DNA of 41,180 bases from an uncultured Pelagibacteraceae bacterium (GCA_902636165.1 CACPQV010000004.1:1-41180), one strand, 5' to 3'. Counted from the stretch's first letter, positions 21,166 through 31,398 are shown. The notes: a model not told the origin generated them from the letters alone. Translations and numbers: made by a program.

Positions 21166-21792
21166 ATGAATGTCACAATTGTTGATTATAAATCGGGCAA
21201 TATAAGTTCTGTAATAAACTCTTTTAAAGAAGTTTCCAAAGATAAAATAACTATCGAGGTTACCTCAGATTTAAATAAGATAAAATCAAGTGATAAAGTA
21301 GTTTTACCAGGGCAGGGCTCATTTAAAAGTTGTGTGGATGCCTTGAATAAAATTAAAGGTCTTACAGACATTTTAAATGAATTTGCAATAAATAACAAAA
21401 AACCTTTACTTGGAATTTGTGTAGGTTTGCAGATGTTTGCTGATGTTGGTTATGAAGAAACCGAAACTAAAGGCTTAGGATGGATTCCAGGAAAAGTTTC
21501 CAAAATAAATAACCAGAATGGTAAGTATAAACTTCCTCATATCGGTTGGAATCAAATCAACATTGTCAAAGATAGTAAAATTTTTAAAGATATAGAAAAT
21601 AATTCTCATATGTATTTTGTTCATAGTTATGAATTTGTGCCAGATGATAAAAAAGTGATTTCATCAACGACAGATTACTCATCAAATATTGTCTGTTCTA
21701 TTGAAAAAGAAAATATTTTTGGAACCCAATTTCATCCAGAGAAGAGTGATAAGATTGGGCTTAAAATAATTAATAATTTCATAAATTTGTAA
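21166..21792 (+). CDS. hisH: Imidazole glycerol phosphate synthase glutamine amidotransferase subunit
   Basis: 'VTIVDYKSGNISSV', 'LPGQGSF', 'GICVGLQMF', 'GTQFHPEKS'. Confidence 0.98.
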   Translation: MNVTIVDYKSGNISSVINSFKEVSKDKITIEVTSDLNKIKSSDKVVLPGQGSFKSCVDALNKIKGLTDILNEFAINNKKPLLGICVGLQMFADVGYEETETKGLGWIPGKVSKINNQNGKYKLPHIGWNQINIVKDSKIFKDIENNSHMYFVHSYEFVPDDKKVISSTTDYSSNIVCSIEKENIFGTQFHPEKSDKIGLKIINNFINL

Positions 21793-21793
21793 G

Positions 21794-22507
21794 ATGAAAA
21801 TATTTCCTGCAATAGATATTAAAGATAAAAAATGTGTAAGATTAGTAAAAGGAGATTTTGATAATAAAACTGAGTATGAAATGTCTCCAATTGAACAAGC
21901 TGGAAAATACAAAGATCATGGATTTAAAAATTTACACATAGTTGATTTAGATGGTGCTTTAACTGGTGAAACAGTAAATTTAGATATTATTCAGGATATA
22001 GTCGGTAAATTTGATTTAAAGGTTGAGGTAGGTGGTGGTATTAGAAATTCTGATAGTATTCAAAAATATATTGAAGCTGGCGTTGATAAAGTAATTTTAG
22101 GAAGTGCTGCTATTAAAGATAAAAAATTTTTAAAAGAATCATGTGAAAAATTTCCAAATAAAATTGCTTTAAGTTTAGATGCTAAAGATGGTTATCTATC
22201 AGTATCTGGATGGAAGGAAAATTCTAACATATTAACTTTAGACTATCTGATGGAAGTAAATAATTTTGGATTAAGTAGAGTGATTTATACTGATATCAAT
22301 CGCGATGGAACAAAAAAAGGGCCAAATTTTGAAAAGGCCAAGAAATTAGCTGATATTTCCAATTGTCCTGTCGTCATATCCGGTGGAGTTTCATCATTAG
22401 ATGATATTAAAAATGCGAAAACTTTAAAAAATATCGAGGGGATAATAGTTGGAAAAGCACTGTATGATAATGATCTTAAATTAGAGGACTTAATAAATGA
22501 AATATAA
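21794..22507 (+). CDS. hisA: Phosphoribosylformimino-5-aminoimidazole carboxamide ribotide isomerase
   Basis: 'IFPAIDIKDKKCVRLVKGDF', 'HIVDLDGAL', 'KVEVGGGIRN'. Confidence 0.98.
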   Translation: MKIFPAIDIKDKKCVRLVKGDFDNKTEYEMSPIEQAGKYKDHGFKNLHIVDLDGALTGETVNLDIIQDIVGKFDLKVEVGGGIRNSDSIQKYIEAGVDKVILGSAAIKDKKFLKESCEKFPNKIALSLDAKDGYLSVSGWKENSNILTLDYLMEVNNFGLSRVIYTDINRDGTKKGPNFEKAKKLADISNCPVVISGGVSSLDDIKNAKTLKNIEGIIVGKALYDNDLKLEDLINEI

Positions 22508-22518
22508 ATTTTAATTAT

Positions 22519-23487
22519 TCAAATTTTTTTACTTATTTTTAGTAAATACTTAAAAATATCCATTGAATTAGATAGAATTTTATCATTCACATCTTTAGGG
22601 TCGTATGAATTCTTATTTACAAAATTATTTTTTGAGTCTTGAGTATCTATATCTAAAATTTTACAAAATCTTCTAAAGTAATTCTCATCTTCACACATTA
22701 ATTCATAATTCAAAAAATAAACACTCTTGTTGTTTTCAAATTTATTCACTGCAGAAAGATAGAACAAGTACCATTGCTCTATCCAATGATTGATATTATT
22801 TGTGTCATGAAATTTATTAGGTTGTCGTCTAAATTTGTAACCAAGACCGAATTCATGATGACCTATCGAATTCATATACTCTAATATAAATTTATTTTTT
22901 TTTTGTTTTGATTTGATATTTGAATGTTGCCTTAACAATGAATTAGATTGTTGAACTGGGTCTCTAAAAGGTACTACAAGAATCATATTTGGAAATATTC
23001 TAAAAAGAGTTTCAAACTCGTCAAATATATTATTATTTTTACTTAAATATCTATCTTTAGTTGTTTTAAATAATATCAAATTAATATAATCCACAACATG
23101 CAAATTAAATTCATTACTGTAAGTTAAAAAAAATAGATTATCTAATGCTTCAGGGGAACTTAAACTAATTTCGATACCATCATCATGAATTCTTTTAAAA
23201 AATTTATTTATATTTTTTTTTTTAAAATTTGAATAAAAATTAGGAGCTAATAAAAAAGGTGAATCACTATAGGTAAGAGAGCCAAACTTATTAGTGTTAT
23301 GTAAAAAAATAGTTAATATAGACGAACCAGATCTAGGAAGCCCCGAAACAAAAATATGTTTATTATTTTGAAATTGAGTTGTTTTATTTAAATAAAGTAT
23401 CTTTTCAAATTCAAAAAAAAATTTATTTAAAAGTTTATTTTTTGTTATCAGGTTATGTAGCAGTCTTTCGGAAAGACTAAATTCCAT
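22519..23487 (-). CDS. PAPS-dependent sulfotransferase family protein
   Basis: 5'-PSB-like loop 'HIFVSGLPRSGSSILTIFLHNT' and 3'-phosphate-binding-like 'ILVVPFRDPVQQSNSLLRQHSN'. Confidence 0.85.
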   Translation of the reverse strand: MEFSLSERLLHNLITKNKLLNKFFFEFEKILYLNKTTQFQNNKHIFVSGLPRSGSSILTIFLHNTNKFGSLTYSDSPFLLAPNFYSNFKKKNINKFFKRIHDDGIEISLSSPEALDNLFFLTYSNEFNLHVVDYINLILFKTTKDRYLSKNNNIFDEFETLFRIFPNMILVVPFRDPVQQSNSLLRQHSNIKSKQKKNKFILEYMNSIGHHEFGLGYKFRRQPNKFHDTNNINHWIEQWYLFYLSAVNKFENNKSVYFLNYELMCEDENYFRRFCKILDIDTQDSKNNFVNKNSYDPKDVNDKILSNSMDIFKYLLKISKKI

Positions 23488-23731
23488 CTTTTTTATTATC
23501 TTTTGTAATAGACTTCTTTTTTTTTATTTTAGTAAATAATTTTCTCAAAGGATACAAAATTAAACCGGCCACAAATATTAAAAAAATTACAACATACAGA
23601 ATACCCTGACCGATAAGAGGTATAAGGGGAGCAAGTCCTAAATAAGCATGACTATGGTTTGTTGAAAAAAAAAATAAGTATAATATTAATAATAAAAGTT
23701 TAAAATTTTTTATGAAATTGATTGACATCAT
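23477..23731 (-). CDS. Small hydrophobic membrane protein, overlapping the sulfotransferase start
   Basis: 84 aa; N-terminal signal-like segment ('LLLLILYLFFFSTNHSHA'), second TM 'GILYVVIFLIFVAGLILYPL', Lys-rich tail; overlaps the sulfotransferase ORF by 11 bp. Confidence 0.6.
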   Translation of the reverse strand: MMSINFIKNFKLLLLILYLFFFSTNHSHAYLGLAPLIPLIGQGILYVVIFLIFVAGLILYPLRKLFTKIKKKKSITKDNKKDGI

Positions 23732-25118
23732 TCTAAAGTATTTTTTTTATATATCTTTAGGTGTTACTTTAGTTTTTATAGGTTGGCTAATTGAGCATGT
23801 CAATGTCAAAATACAACAATTTGATTTCATCAATTTTGCTTTTTATTTAAAAATATTAATCATAATTTTTTTTTCGTTAATTTTGATCAAGTTTAAAAAT
23901 AATTTGATTATTTTTTTCTTTTTTTTATATCTGACAGGATCGTTCATATATCAATCAAATACTTTAAATATCAATAGTAAATTAACTTTAATTTTAAAAC
24001 AGACTATTTTCAAAGTTTCATTTGTAAATAAGATAAAAAAAACTTTCACAGTTGGTCAACCGGTTGGTCAATTAAAGATTGATGATTTAATCATAAATGA
24101 AGAATTTAAAGATCAAATTATTATTAGAAAAGAGGGTTTTGAAAACGTTTACGTTTTAGATTCTCAAAAAAAAGTACTTTATGAAATTTTTGATACTGTG
24201 ACTAAAGATGATAAAATTTTACCAATATATATTAAAAAGATTAATAATTTAGAATATGAGCTTTTATATTATAATTTAAGCACATTATCTAAGGTAAGGT
24301 TAAATTCTAATTTTAAAATTATAGAAATTTTCTGGAAAAAAGAATTTGATTTTTATTTTCATCATTGGGGGGATATATTTGAAAATAAACTTTTTATACC
24401 AACTAGTAGACCAAGATCTTATCCTATAAAAGGACAAAAAAAATTCTCTAATAATTTTAAAGATTGCAATGACAGCTTATTTCCATACGAAACTGTTGAT
24501 GTTATTGATTTAAAAGATGGATCACATCTTAAAACTTTTAATCTTTTTATTGATTTATGGAAAATCAAAGAATTAAATAACAAGCAATATAATTTTTCAT
24601 GCTCAGACCCATTACATCTAAACGATGTAAGAGTTATAAAAAATTTAAACGAAAAAGATAATTTTTTTAATTCAAATATTGGAGATATCTTTGTAAGTTT
24701 TGCATCATTAGACTTAGTTGTTTTATATGATCAAAAAAATGAGATAAAAAATTATTTTGTTGGTAATATGGTTAGACAACATAGCCCAAGAATAATGAAT
24801 AATAACAAAATTTTAGTATTTGATAATTTAGGATCGGATAGAATATATGGTAAATCTAGAATAGTTTCATTCGATACAGAAACAAAAAAATTGTCAGGCT
24901 TATATGAGGGTGATATTCAAAACTCTTTTGAGAGCGAAATTGCGGGCAGATTACAAATTTATAATGATAAAATTTATGTAAACTCATCTACTGAGTCCAA
25001 ATTATTTGAACTAGATTGTAAAGAAAATGAAATATTAAATGGCTGTATAAGAAAGAGTATTTTAAGTATACCTAATTTAAGTGGTGAAACCTTTTTATTA
25101 GAGGTAATTGAAAATTAA
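23712..25118 (+). CDS. Membrane-anchored arylsulfotransferase (ASST)-like beta-propeller protein
   Basis: Three N-terminal TM-like segments, then ASST-like blocks: 'FYFHHWGDIFENKLFIPTSRP', 'DPLHLNDVRVI...GDIFVSFASLDLVVLYD', 'RQHSPRIMNNNKILVFDNLGSDRIYGKSRIVSFD'. Confidence 0.65.
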   Translation: MKLIDIILKYFFYISLGVTLVFIGWLIEHVNVKIQQFDFINFAFYLKILIIIFFSLILIKFKNNLIIFFFFLYLTGSFIYQSNTLNINSKLTLILKQTIFKVSFVNKIKKTFTVGQPVGQLKIDDLIINEEFKDQIIIRKEGFENVYVLDSQKKVLYEIFDTVTKDDKILPIYIKKINNLEYELLYYNLSTLSKVRLNSNFKIIEIFWKKEFDFYFHHWGDIFENKLFIPTSRPRSYPIKGQKKFSNNFKDCNDSLFPYETVDVIDLKDGSHLKTFNLFIDLWKIKELNNKQYNFSCSDPLHLNDVRVIKNLNEKDNFFNSNIGDIFVSFASLDLVVLYDQKNEIKNYFVGNMVRQHSPRIMNNNKILVFDNLGSDRIYGKSRIVSFDTETKKLSGLYEGDIQNSFESEIAGRLQIYNDKIYVNSSTESKLFELDCKENEILNGCIRKSILSIPNLSGETFLLEVIEN

Positions 25119-25874
25119 ATGCTTAAATGTAGGATCATTCCTTGTTTGGATGTAAAAAATGGTCGTGTAGTGAAAGGTCAAAATTTTGTTGATTTGAAAG
25201 ATGCTGGCGACCCTGTAGAGCAAGCCCAAGCTTATAGCAATGGAGGTGCTGATGAAATTTGCTTTCTTGATATAACTGCCTCAAATGAAAATAGAGATAC
25301 TATTTACAATGTTGTAGAAAAAACATCAAAAAAATGTTTTGTGCCATTAACTGTAGGAGGAGGAGTTAGAAATGTTGATGACATAAGTAAATTATTAAAT
25401 TGTGGAGCTGATAAAGTATCAATAAATACTGCAGCTGTAGAAAATCTAAAAATCATTTCCGACAGTTCAAAAAAATTTGGATCTCAATGTATTGTAGTCG
25501 CAATTGATGCAAAAAAAAATGGAGATATATGGGAAGTTTACACACATGGTGGAAGGAAAAATAGTGGAATAGATGCTCTAAAATACGCTACACAAGCACA
25601 GGAAAATGGTGCGGGGGAATTATTAGTTACCTCAATGGATAGAGACGGAACACAAGCTGGATATGATATAAAACTTTTATCTGATGTGTCCTCCAGAGTG
25701 AACATTCCACTTATTGCATCAGGAGGAGTTGGTAATTTGGAACACTTTGTTGATGGAATTAAACTAGGCAAGGCAAGTGCAGTTCTAGCTGCATCCATAT
25801 TTCATTATGGAAAACATACAATAAAAGAAGCTAAGGAATATTTGGACTCCAAAGGAATACCTGTTAGAATTTAG
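25119..25874 (+). CDS. hisF: Imidazole glycerol phosphate synthase cyclase subunit
   Basis: '[32 protein letters not shown]', '[14 protein letters not shown]', '[11 protein letters not shown]'. Confidence 0.99.
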   Translation: MLKCRIIPCLDVKNGRVVKGQNFVDLKDAGDPVEQAQAYSNGGADEICFLDITASNENRDTIYNVVEKTSKKCFVPLTVGGGVRNVDDISKLLNCGADKVSINTAAVENLKIISDSSKKFGSQCIVVAIDAKKNGDIWEVYTHGGRKNSGIDALKYATQAQENGAGELLVTSMDRDGTQAGYDIKLLSDVSSRVNIPLIASGGVGNLEHFVDGIKLGKASAVLAASIFHYGKHTIKEAKEYLDSKGIPVRI

Positions 25875-25875
25875 T

Positions 25876-26148
25876 ATGCTAAATACTTTAGAAAGTTTAT
25901 TTAATCTTGCGCGCGAAAGAAAAAAATCTCCTGTAAGGGGATCTTACACAAATAAACTTCTTAGTGATAAATCTTTCAGTAAAGAAAAAGTACAAGAAGA
26001 AATAAAAGAACTTATCGAAGCTGTAGAAAATAACTCAAATGAAATTCATGAGGCTGCAGATGTTTTTTACCATTTAATAATGTATCTTGAAGCAAACGAT
26101 GTAAATATAGAAGATGTAATGAATGAATTAAATAAAAGAAAAAAATGA
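25876..26148 (+). CDS. hisE: Phosphoribosyl-ATP pyrophosphatase
   Basis: 'LESLFNLARERKKSPVRGSYTNKLL', 'EEIKELIEA', 'HEAADVFYHLIMYLEA'. Confidence 0.96.
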   Translation: MLNTLESLFNLARERKKSPVRGSYTNKLLSDKSFSKEKVQEEIKELIEAVENNSNEIHEAADVFYHLIMYLEANDVNIEDVMNELNKRKK

Positions 26149-26510
26149 GTTACGACGACAATAATATTTTTGCAAAAATTTTAAGGAGTGAAATTTCCTG
26201 TAAAAAAATTTATGAGGATAACTTTGTGTTATCATTTTATGATATAAACCCACAGAAAAAAATTCATGCACTAATAATTCCTAAAGGAAAATATATTGAT
26301 CTTGATGATTTTAGTCAAAAAGCATCTTCAGAAGAAATTGTTGGTTTAATAAAGGGGATTAATATTGTTGCAAAAAAATTAGGTATGTCAGTTGATACTG
26401 GTAAAGGATACAGAGCATTAGCAAATATTAGTGAACATGGTGGTCAAGAAGTTCCACATTTACATTTTCACTTATTCGGTGGTGAAAATGTTGGTAAAAT
26501 GGTCGAGTGA
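26145..26510 (+). CDS. HIT (histidine triad) family protein
   Basis: 'NIFAKILRSEISCKKIYED', C-terminal 'GGQEVPHLHFHLFGG' triad. Confidence 0.97.
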   Translation: MSYDDNNIFAKILRSEISCKKIYEDNFVLSFYDINPQKKIHALIIPKGKYIDLDDFSQKASSEEIVGLIKGINIVAKKLGMSVDTGKGYRALANISEHGGQEVPHLHFHLFGGENVGKMVE

Positions 26511-27010
26511 AAAAAGAAATAGAAAGAAATTATTTAGAAATCAGTTCTTTAAATGATTTAAATGATACTAAAATTCGCCCAGACGGTTATAGGGTTGAGT
26601 TCGTAAATCCCTCAAATTTTCAAATTAATAAATTTTTTTATAAAAATGTTGGAAAAAAGCACAAATGGGTTGATCGATTGGTCTGGACTGAAAAACAATG
26701 GATACAATACGCTTCTGATGTAAAAGTAAAAACTTTTGTTTTAAAAAAAGGTGAGGATTTAGCTGGTTATTTCGAATTAATATTACATTCAGATAAGAAT
26801 GAAATAGAAATTGCATATCTTGGTTTACTTGAGGAATACCAAAATAAAAAATTAGGTTCTTATTTGTTGTCCTCAGCGATAAAAAATTCGTTTAATCAAA
26901 ATCCAAAAAGGGTGTGGGTGCATACTTGCTCTCTTGATCACAAAAACGCTCTTATAAACTACATTTCAAGAGGGATGAAAATTTTTAAAAAAGAGACTAT
27001 TATCATCTAG
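26507..27010 (+). CDS. GNAT family N-acetyltransferase (GTG start overlapping the HIT stop)
   Basis: 'LAGYFELILHSDKNEIEIAYLGLLEEYQNKKLGSYLLSSAI', 'VWVHTCSLDHKNALINYISRGMKIFKKE'. Confidence 0.9.
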   Translation: MKKEIERNYLEISSLNDLNDTKIRPDGYRVEFVNPSNFQINKFFYKNVGKKHKWVDRLVWTEKQWIQYASDVKVKTFVLKKGEDLAGYFELILHSDKNEIEIAYLGLLEEYQNKKLGSYLLSSAIKNSFNQNPKRVWVHTCSLDHKNALINYISRGMKIFKKETIII

Positions 27011-27012
27011 AG

Positions 27013-27570
27013 TCAATTTTGAGCAGGTAATTTAAACAAACTTTTATCTAGGATTTGATTTTTAATTATTGAGTCTAAATAAGTAATATTTAAATTTTGA
27101 TATATATCTAATAATTGCCAACCTACTATATTGTAAGTTTCCCTATCAAAAAATATATTAATTTCATTATCATTTTGATTAAAATTAAAATGAATATATT
27201 TTTTGTTTACAATTCTTTCTTTTGCATTTGAAATTCTTTTTAACAAGAAATTTTTATCAAGAATATAATTAAGAGAAGTTTTTTCTAGAGGATAGATATA
27301 ATAACTTGTTAAAGTTTTAATGACTAATGATTTTCCATTTGAAACTAAAATTTTATTATTCTTTAAATCATATTTACAAAAAATTTTCTTTGGATACTTT
27401 ATTGCACATTTCCCCCTTTCTTTTTTACCATTAATATTTTGTTCAAATTGAAATGTTAAGCTATTTATTTCTTTTAAGTTATTAATTACATTTTCTTTAA
27501 TAGCTCCAAAAGCGTTTGTAGTTATTATAAAAAAAATAAATATTAAAAATCTTTTATTTAAGAACATCAC
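27013..27570 (-). CDS. lolA: Outer-membrane lipoprotein carrier protein LolA-like
   Basis: Signal peptide; 'LKEINSLTFQFEQNINGKKERGKCAIKYPKKIFCKYD'; located next to ftsK. Confidence 0.87.
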   Translation of the reverse strand: MMFLNKRFLIFIFFIITTNAFGAIKENVINNLKEINSLTFQFEQNINGKKERGKCAIKYPKKIFCKYDLKNNKILVSNGKSLVIKTLTSYYIYPLEKTSLNYILDKNFLLKRISNAKERIVNKKYIHFNFNQNDNEINIFFDRETYNIVGWQLLDIYQNLNITYLDSIIKNQILDKSLFKLPAQN

Positions 27571-29668
27571 GTTTTCCTACATGATTGGCTTTGCTTACAA
27601 TTCCATCAGATTCCATCATATCAATTATCCTTGCAGCACGATTATATCCAATTTGCAGTTTGCGTTGTAAAAATGATGTTGAAGCTTTTCCCTCAGATTT
27701 AATGATTTCAATAGCAGTTTGATAAAGTTCATCTCTTTCATTCTGTTTAAAATTACCCTCATTTATCTCTTTTTCATCTGCAAAATTTAATATTTCATCA
27801 ACATAATCTGGTTCAGCCTGTGATCTAAGAAAGTTGTTTATTTTTTCAATTTCATCGTCTGAAACAAATGGTGCATGAATTCTAACAATACGATTGGCTG
27901 ATGACATATACAACATATCACCCTTACCTAATAATTGTTCTGCACCTTGCTCACCTAATATAGTTCTACTGTCAATTTTAGAAGTAACCTGGAATGATAT
28001 TCTCGTAGGGAAATTAGCTTTAATTGTACCTGTGATAACATCAACACTAGGTCTTTGAGTTGCCATTATTATATGAATTCCTGCTGCTCGAGCCATTTGA
28101 GATAATTTTTGTATATAATTCTCTATTTCCTTACCGGCAACTAACATCAAGTCGGACATTTCGTCAACCACAACAACAATGTATGGCATAGGAAGTTTAT
28201 GTTTATTATTATAGCCATCTATATTTCTAACTCCCTCTTTGGTCATTAATCTATATCTACTTTCCATTTCTTTCACAACCCAGCCTAATACTGATGCAGC
28301 TTTTTTCGCTTCAGTTATTACTGGACAGATTAAATGTGGAACACCTTCATATGTTGAAAGTTCTAACATTTTAGGATCAATTAAAATAAATTTACATTTT
28401 TCTGGTGAGTGACGATACAATAAAGAGAGAATTATTGTATTAATACAAACAGATTTACCTGACCCAGTTGTGCCGGCAATTAATAAATGAGGCATTGACG
28501 ATAAATCTCCAATTATAGGTCTACCAGAGATATTTTTTCCTAAAGCGATTGGTAATTTAATTTCCTTTTTTTTAAAGTTTTGATCATTCAAAATTTCGCT
28601 CAAATAGACATTTTCCCTAGACGCATTTGGTAATTCGATGCCAATTGTATTACTTCCAGGAATTGTAGATATACGAGCAGACTCCGAACTTGTATTTCTT
28701 GCAATGTCATCTGAAAGATTAATAATTTTTGAAACCTTAATTCCTGCAGCAGGTTCAAATTCATTTAGAGTAACGACAGGACCATGACTAACTTTTTTAA
28801 TACTACCGTTTACACCAAAATCTAAAAGAATTTTTTCTAAAAAAGCAGTATCACTTTCATTATTTTTGTTAGATTTTTCCTTACCTTTTTTTGGTGGAAA
28901 TTTTAGTAATTCTATTGATGGAAATTCAAAGTTTGTTTTATTGATTTGATTTTTCTCAGCTTTTATAAACGGCAGGTCCTCTTGAATAAGATTTTTAATC
29001 TCTTCTTGAGGAATATATTCATTAATAATCTCATTTTCTTTTGTATAATTTCTCTCTTTTGTTTTGAAAAGATTAATTAAAAAAAGATAAAAACTTTTTA
29101 CATTGAAATTGATACTTACAAAAAACAAGATAATTGTACTTATAGATAAAAAGAAAAAGAAAAAATCTTGATAAGAAATAATTAAATTATTAAAAAATAC
29201 CTGGTTTAGATAATTTCCAATAAAACCCCCATTTCCGTGAATATTTAATGTAAATGAATTTTGATAAAAATAAGCTAAAAATAATGAACCTAATAATGAA
29301 TATAATACTACATAAAAAATTTTTTGAATTATTAAAAAAATATTTTTTTTTTTAAAAATAAAGAAACCTGTAAAAAAGATTGAGAGAGGCACTAAGTATG
29401 ATACAAGACCTATTGATTGAAAAAAAAGGTCTGATATATAACTGCCTCTAAACCCAATCAAATTTTTAATTTCTGTATTTTCAGGGAAGATAAAATTGGG
29501 ATCCTCTGGAGAATATGATATTAAAGATAAAAAGAGAATAAATCCTAAGAAGCAAAAAATTAAACCACTTATTTCTACTAATTTTTTAATTACAAGATTT
29601 ACTATTGAATTTGTTATTTTTTTTATATCCATTACTGACGACTCACAATTTATACTTTGTATCATCAT
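27554..29668 (-). CDS. ftsK: DNA translocase FtsK (start may be internal ATG at 29632)
   Basis: N-terminal TM segments; 'LLIAGTTGSGKSVCINTIILSLLYR', 'DPKMLELSTYEGVPHLICPVITEAKKA', C-terminal winged-helix gamma domain 'ASTSFLQRKLQIGYNRAARIIDMMESDGIV'. Confidence 0.98.
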   Translation of the reverse strand: MMIQSINCESSVMDIKKITNSIVNLVIKKLVEISGLIFCFLGFILFLSLISYSPEDPNFIFPENTEIKNLIGFRGSYISDLFFQSIGLVSYLVPLSIFFTGFFIFKKKNIFLIIQKIFYVVLYSLLGSLFLAYFYQNSFTLNIHGNGGFIGNYLNQVFFNNLIISYQDFFFFFLSISTIILFFVSINFNVKSFYLFLINLFKTKERNYTKENEIINEYIPQEEIKNLIQEDLPFIKAEKNQINKTNFEFPSIELLKFPPKKGKEKSNKNNESDTAFLEKILLDFGVNGSIKKVSHGPVVTLNEFEPAAGIKVSKIINLSDDIARNTSSESARISTIPGSNTIGIELPNASRENVYLSEILNDQNFKKKEIKLPIALGKNISGRPIIGDLSSMPHLLIAGTTGSGKSVCINTIILSLLYRHSPEKCKFILIDPKMLELSTYEGVPHLICPVITEAKKAASVLGWVVKEMESRYRLMTKEGVRNIDGYNNKHKLPMPYIVVVVDEMSDLMLVAGKEIENYIQKLSQMARAAGIHIIMATQRPSVDVITGTIKANFPTRISFQVTSKIDSRTILGEQGAEQLLGKGDMLYMSSANRIVRIHAPFVSDDEIEKINNFLRSQAEPDYVDEILNFADEKEINEGNFKQNERDELYQTAIEIIKSEGKASTSFLQRKLQIGYNRAARIIDMMESDGIVSKANHVGKRDVLK

Positions 29669-29695
29669 ATTTTTATTGTTAAAATTAAAAATATT

Positions 29696-30760
29696 ATGAA
29701 AGTTTGTATTGTTGGAGATGGTTTAGTAAGTTTGTCGTTAGCTAAGGCTATAATTAATCAAGGAATTAAAGTTGACCTTATCTTAGACAAAAATTCGAAA
29801 AAAATTAATAAATTTAGAACAATTGGAATTTCTAAGCATAATATTGATTTTTTTAATAATAACATTTTAGATATAAAAAAAAACTTATGGAAAATAAATC
29901 AAATTGAAATTTACAGTGATAGCTTAAAAAGTGAAAAACTATTAGATTTTAAAAGAAAAAAAGTTCCATTGTTTTCAATTATTCAAAATTATAAATTATA
30001 CAACATCCTGTTTAAATCACTTAATGAAAGCATGTTGTTTAAGAGAAAGATAAATAAATCAGTTAATTTTCATGAAAACTATAATTTAGTTATAAACTGT
30101 GATCCAAATAATTTTATTACAAAAAAATATTTTTCAAATAAATTTTTTAAAGATTATTTCAGTTTTGCTTACACAACTATAATTGAACATAAGAAAATAA
30201 CCAATAATACTGCAGTTCAGATCTTTACTAAACAGGGTCCACTAGCTTTTTTGCCAATATCAAATAAAAAAACATCAATAGTTTTTTCATTGAGAGGAGA
30301 AAAAAAAATTAATCTGGGTGATTTTATTAAGACTTATAATACTAAATATTCAAATATAAAGATAAATCAAGTTTCATATTTTAAATTGTCCTCAATGAAT
30401 TTAAGAAATTATCATTTTGAAAAAATTTTAGCATTTGGTGAGTTATTGCACAAACTGCATCCTTTAGCAGGTCAAGGATTTAATATGTCAATAAGAGATA
30501 TTAAAATTTTGTTAGATCTAATAAAAAAAAAAATAGAACTTGGAATTGAGTTAGATGGCTCAATTTGCAAAGATTTTGAAAAAAAAGTAAAACATAAAAA
30601 TTTTGTTTTTTCCCAAAGTATCGATTTAATTTATGAATTATTCAATATTGAAAGTAAAACAAATAATTCATTAATTTCTAAGTCGGCCCAGTTTTTAGGA
30701 AAAAAAAATTATATAAACAATTTTTTTTCTAAATATGCAGATATTGGAATAGATATTTAA
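29696..30760 (+). CDS. UbiH/UbiF-like FAD-dependent hydroxylase
   Basis: Start set to ATG 29696; 'KVCIVGDGLVSLSLAKAIINQG' Rossmann motif; 'ILAFGELLHKLHPLAGQGFNMSIRDIKIL' FAD-binding motif. Confidence 0.85.
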   Translation: MKVCIVGDGLVSLSLAKAIINQGIKVDLILDKNSKKINKFRTIGISKHNIDFFNNNILDIKKNLWKINQIEIYSDSLKSEKLLDFKRKKVPLFSIIQNYKLYNILFKSLNESMLFKRKINKSVNFHENYNLVINCDPNNFITKKYFSNKFFKDYFSFAYTTIIEHKKITNNTAVQIFTKQGPLAFLPISNKKTSIVFSLRGEKKINLGDFIKTYNTKYSNIKINQVSYFKLSSMNLRNYHFEKILAFGELLHKLHPLAGQGFNMSIRDIKILLDLIKKKIELGIELDGSICKDFEKKVKHKNFVFSQSIDLIYELFNIESKTNNSLISKSAQFLGKKNYINNFFSKYADIGIDI

Positions 30761-30762
30761 AA

Positions 30763-31398
30763 TTACTGTAAAGTAGTATTATTATATTGATCAAATACGT
30801 AAGTAGTTAATATTTCCGATATTTTTGCTTTTCTTGCACTTAAATTTTTTGTTTCAAGTAATACTTGTTTTTCCTCTAATGTAAAGGGAGAAGCCATTGC
30901 TAAAGCATTTATAGTTTCATCTAAACTTTGTTTTTCTAATTCTTTCCAATTTACTATAAATCCTCTTTTTTCAAATAATGTCCTTAAATTTTTAAAGATT
31001 AATTCTAAATCAGAAAATTTTAAATCCTCTTTTTTTTCATTTAGATCTTCCATATATTTATCAAATGAGATGCGAAATTCTCTGTATTTTTTTTCTGAAA
31101 AAATTTCGTCAATTATTTCAAATCGTATTATTCCTCTAAGCTCAATTAAAAATCTTGAGTCAGTTGTTTCCTTGAAACCGACTATTTTTCCTAAACAACC
31201 AATTTTATGTAGTTCAATATCTTTTTCATCATTATAAGTATTTTTTGGCTGGACCATACCAATTAACTTATTTGATTTCATACTATCATTTATCATATCA
31301 ACATATCTTGGCTCAAATATATTCAATGGAACTGATGTTTTTGGAAATATAATAAAGTTACTTAAAGGAAAAACTGGTATGTTATTTGGAAGATTCAT
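30763..31398 (-). CDS. LON N-terminal substrate-binding domain protein
   Basis: 'NIPVFPLSNFIIFPKTSVPLNIFEPRYVDMINDSMKSNKLIGMVQP', 'GCLGKIVGFKETTDSRFLIELRGIIRF'. Confidence 0.95.
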   Translation of the reverse strand: MNLPNNIPVFPLSNFIIFPKTSVPLNIFEPRYVDMINDSMKSNKLIGMVQPKNTYNDEKDIELHKIGCLGKIVGFKETTDSRFLIELRGIIRFEIIDEIFSEKKYREFRISFDKYMEDLNEKKEDLKFSDLELIFKNLRTLFEKRGFIVNWKELEKQSLDETINALAMASPFTLEEKQVLLETKNLSARKAKISEILTTYVFDQYNNTTLQ

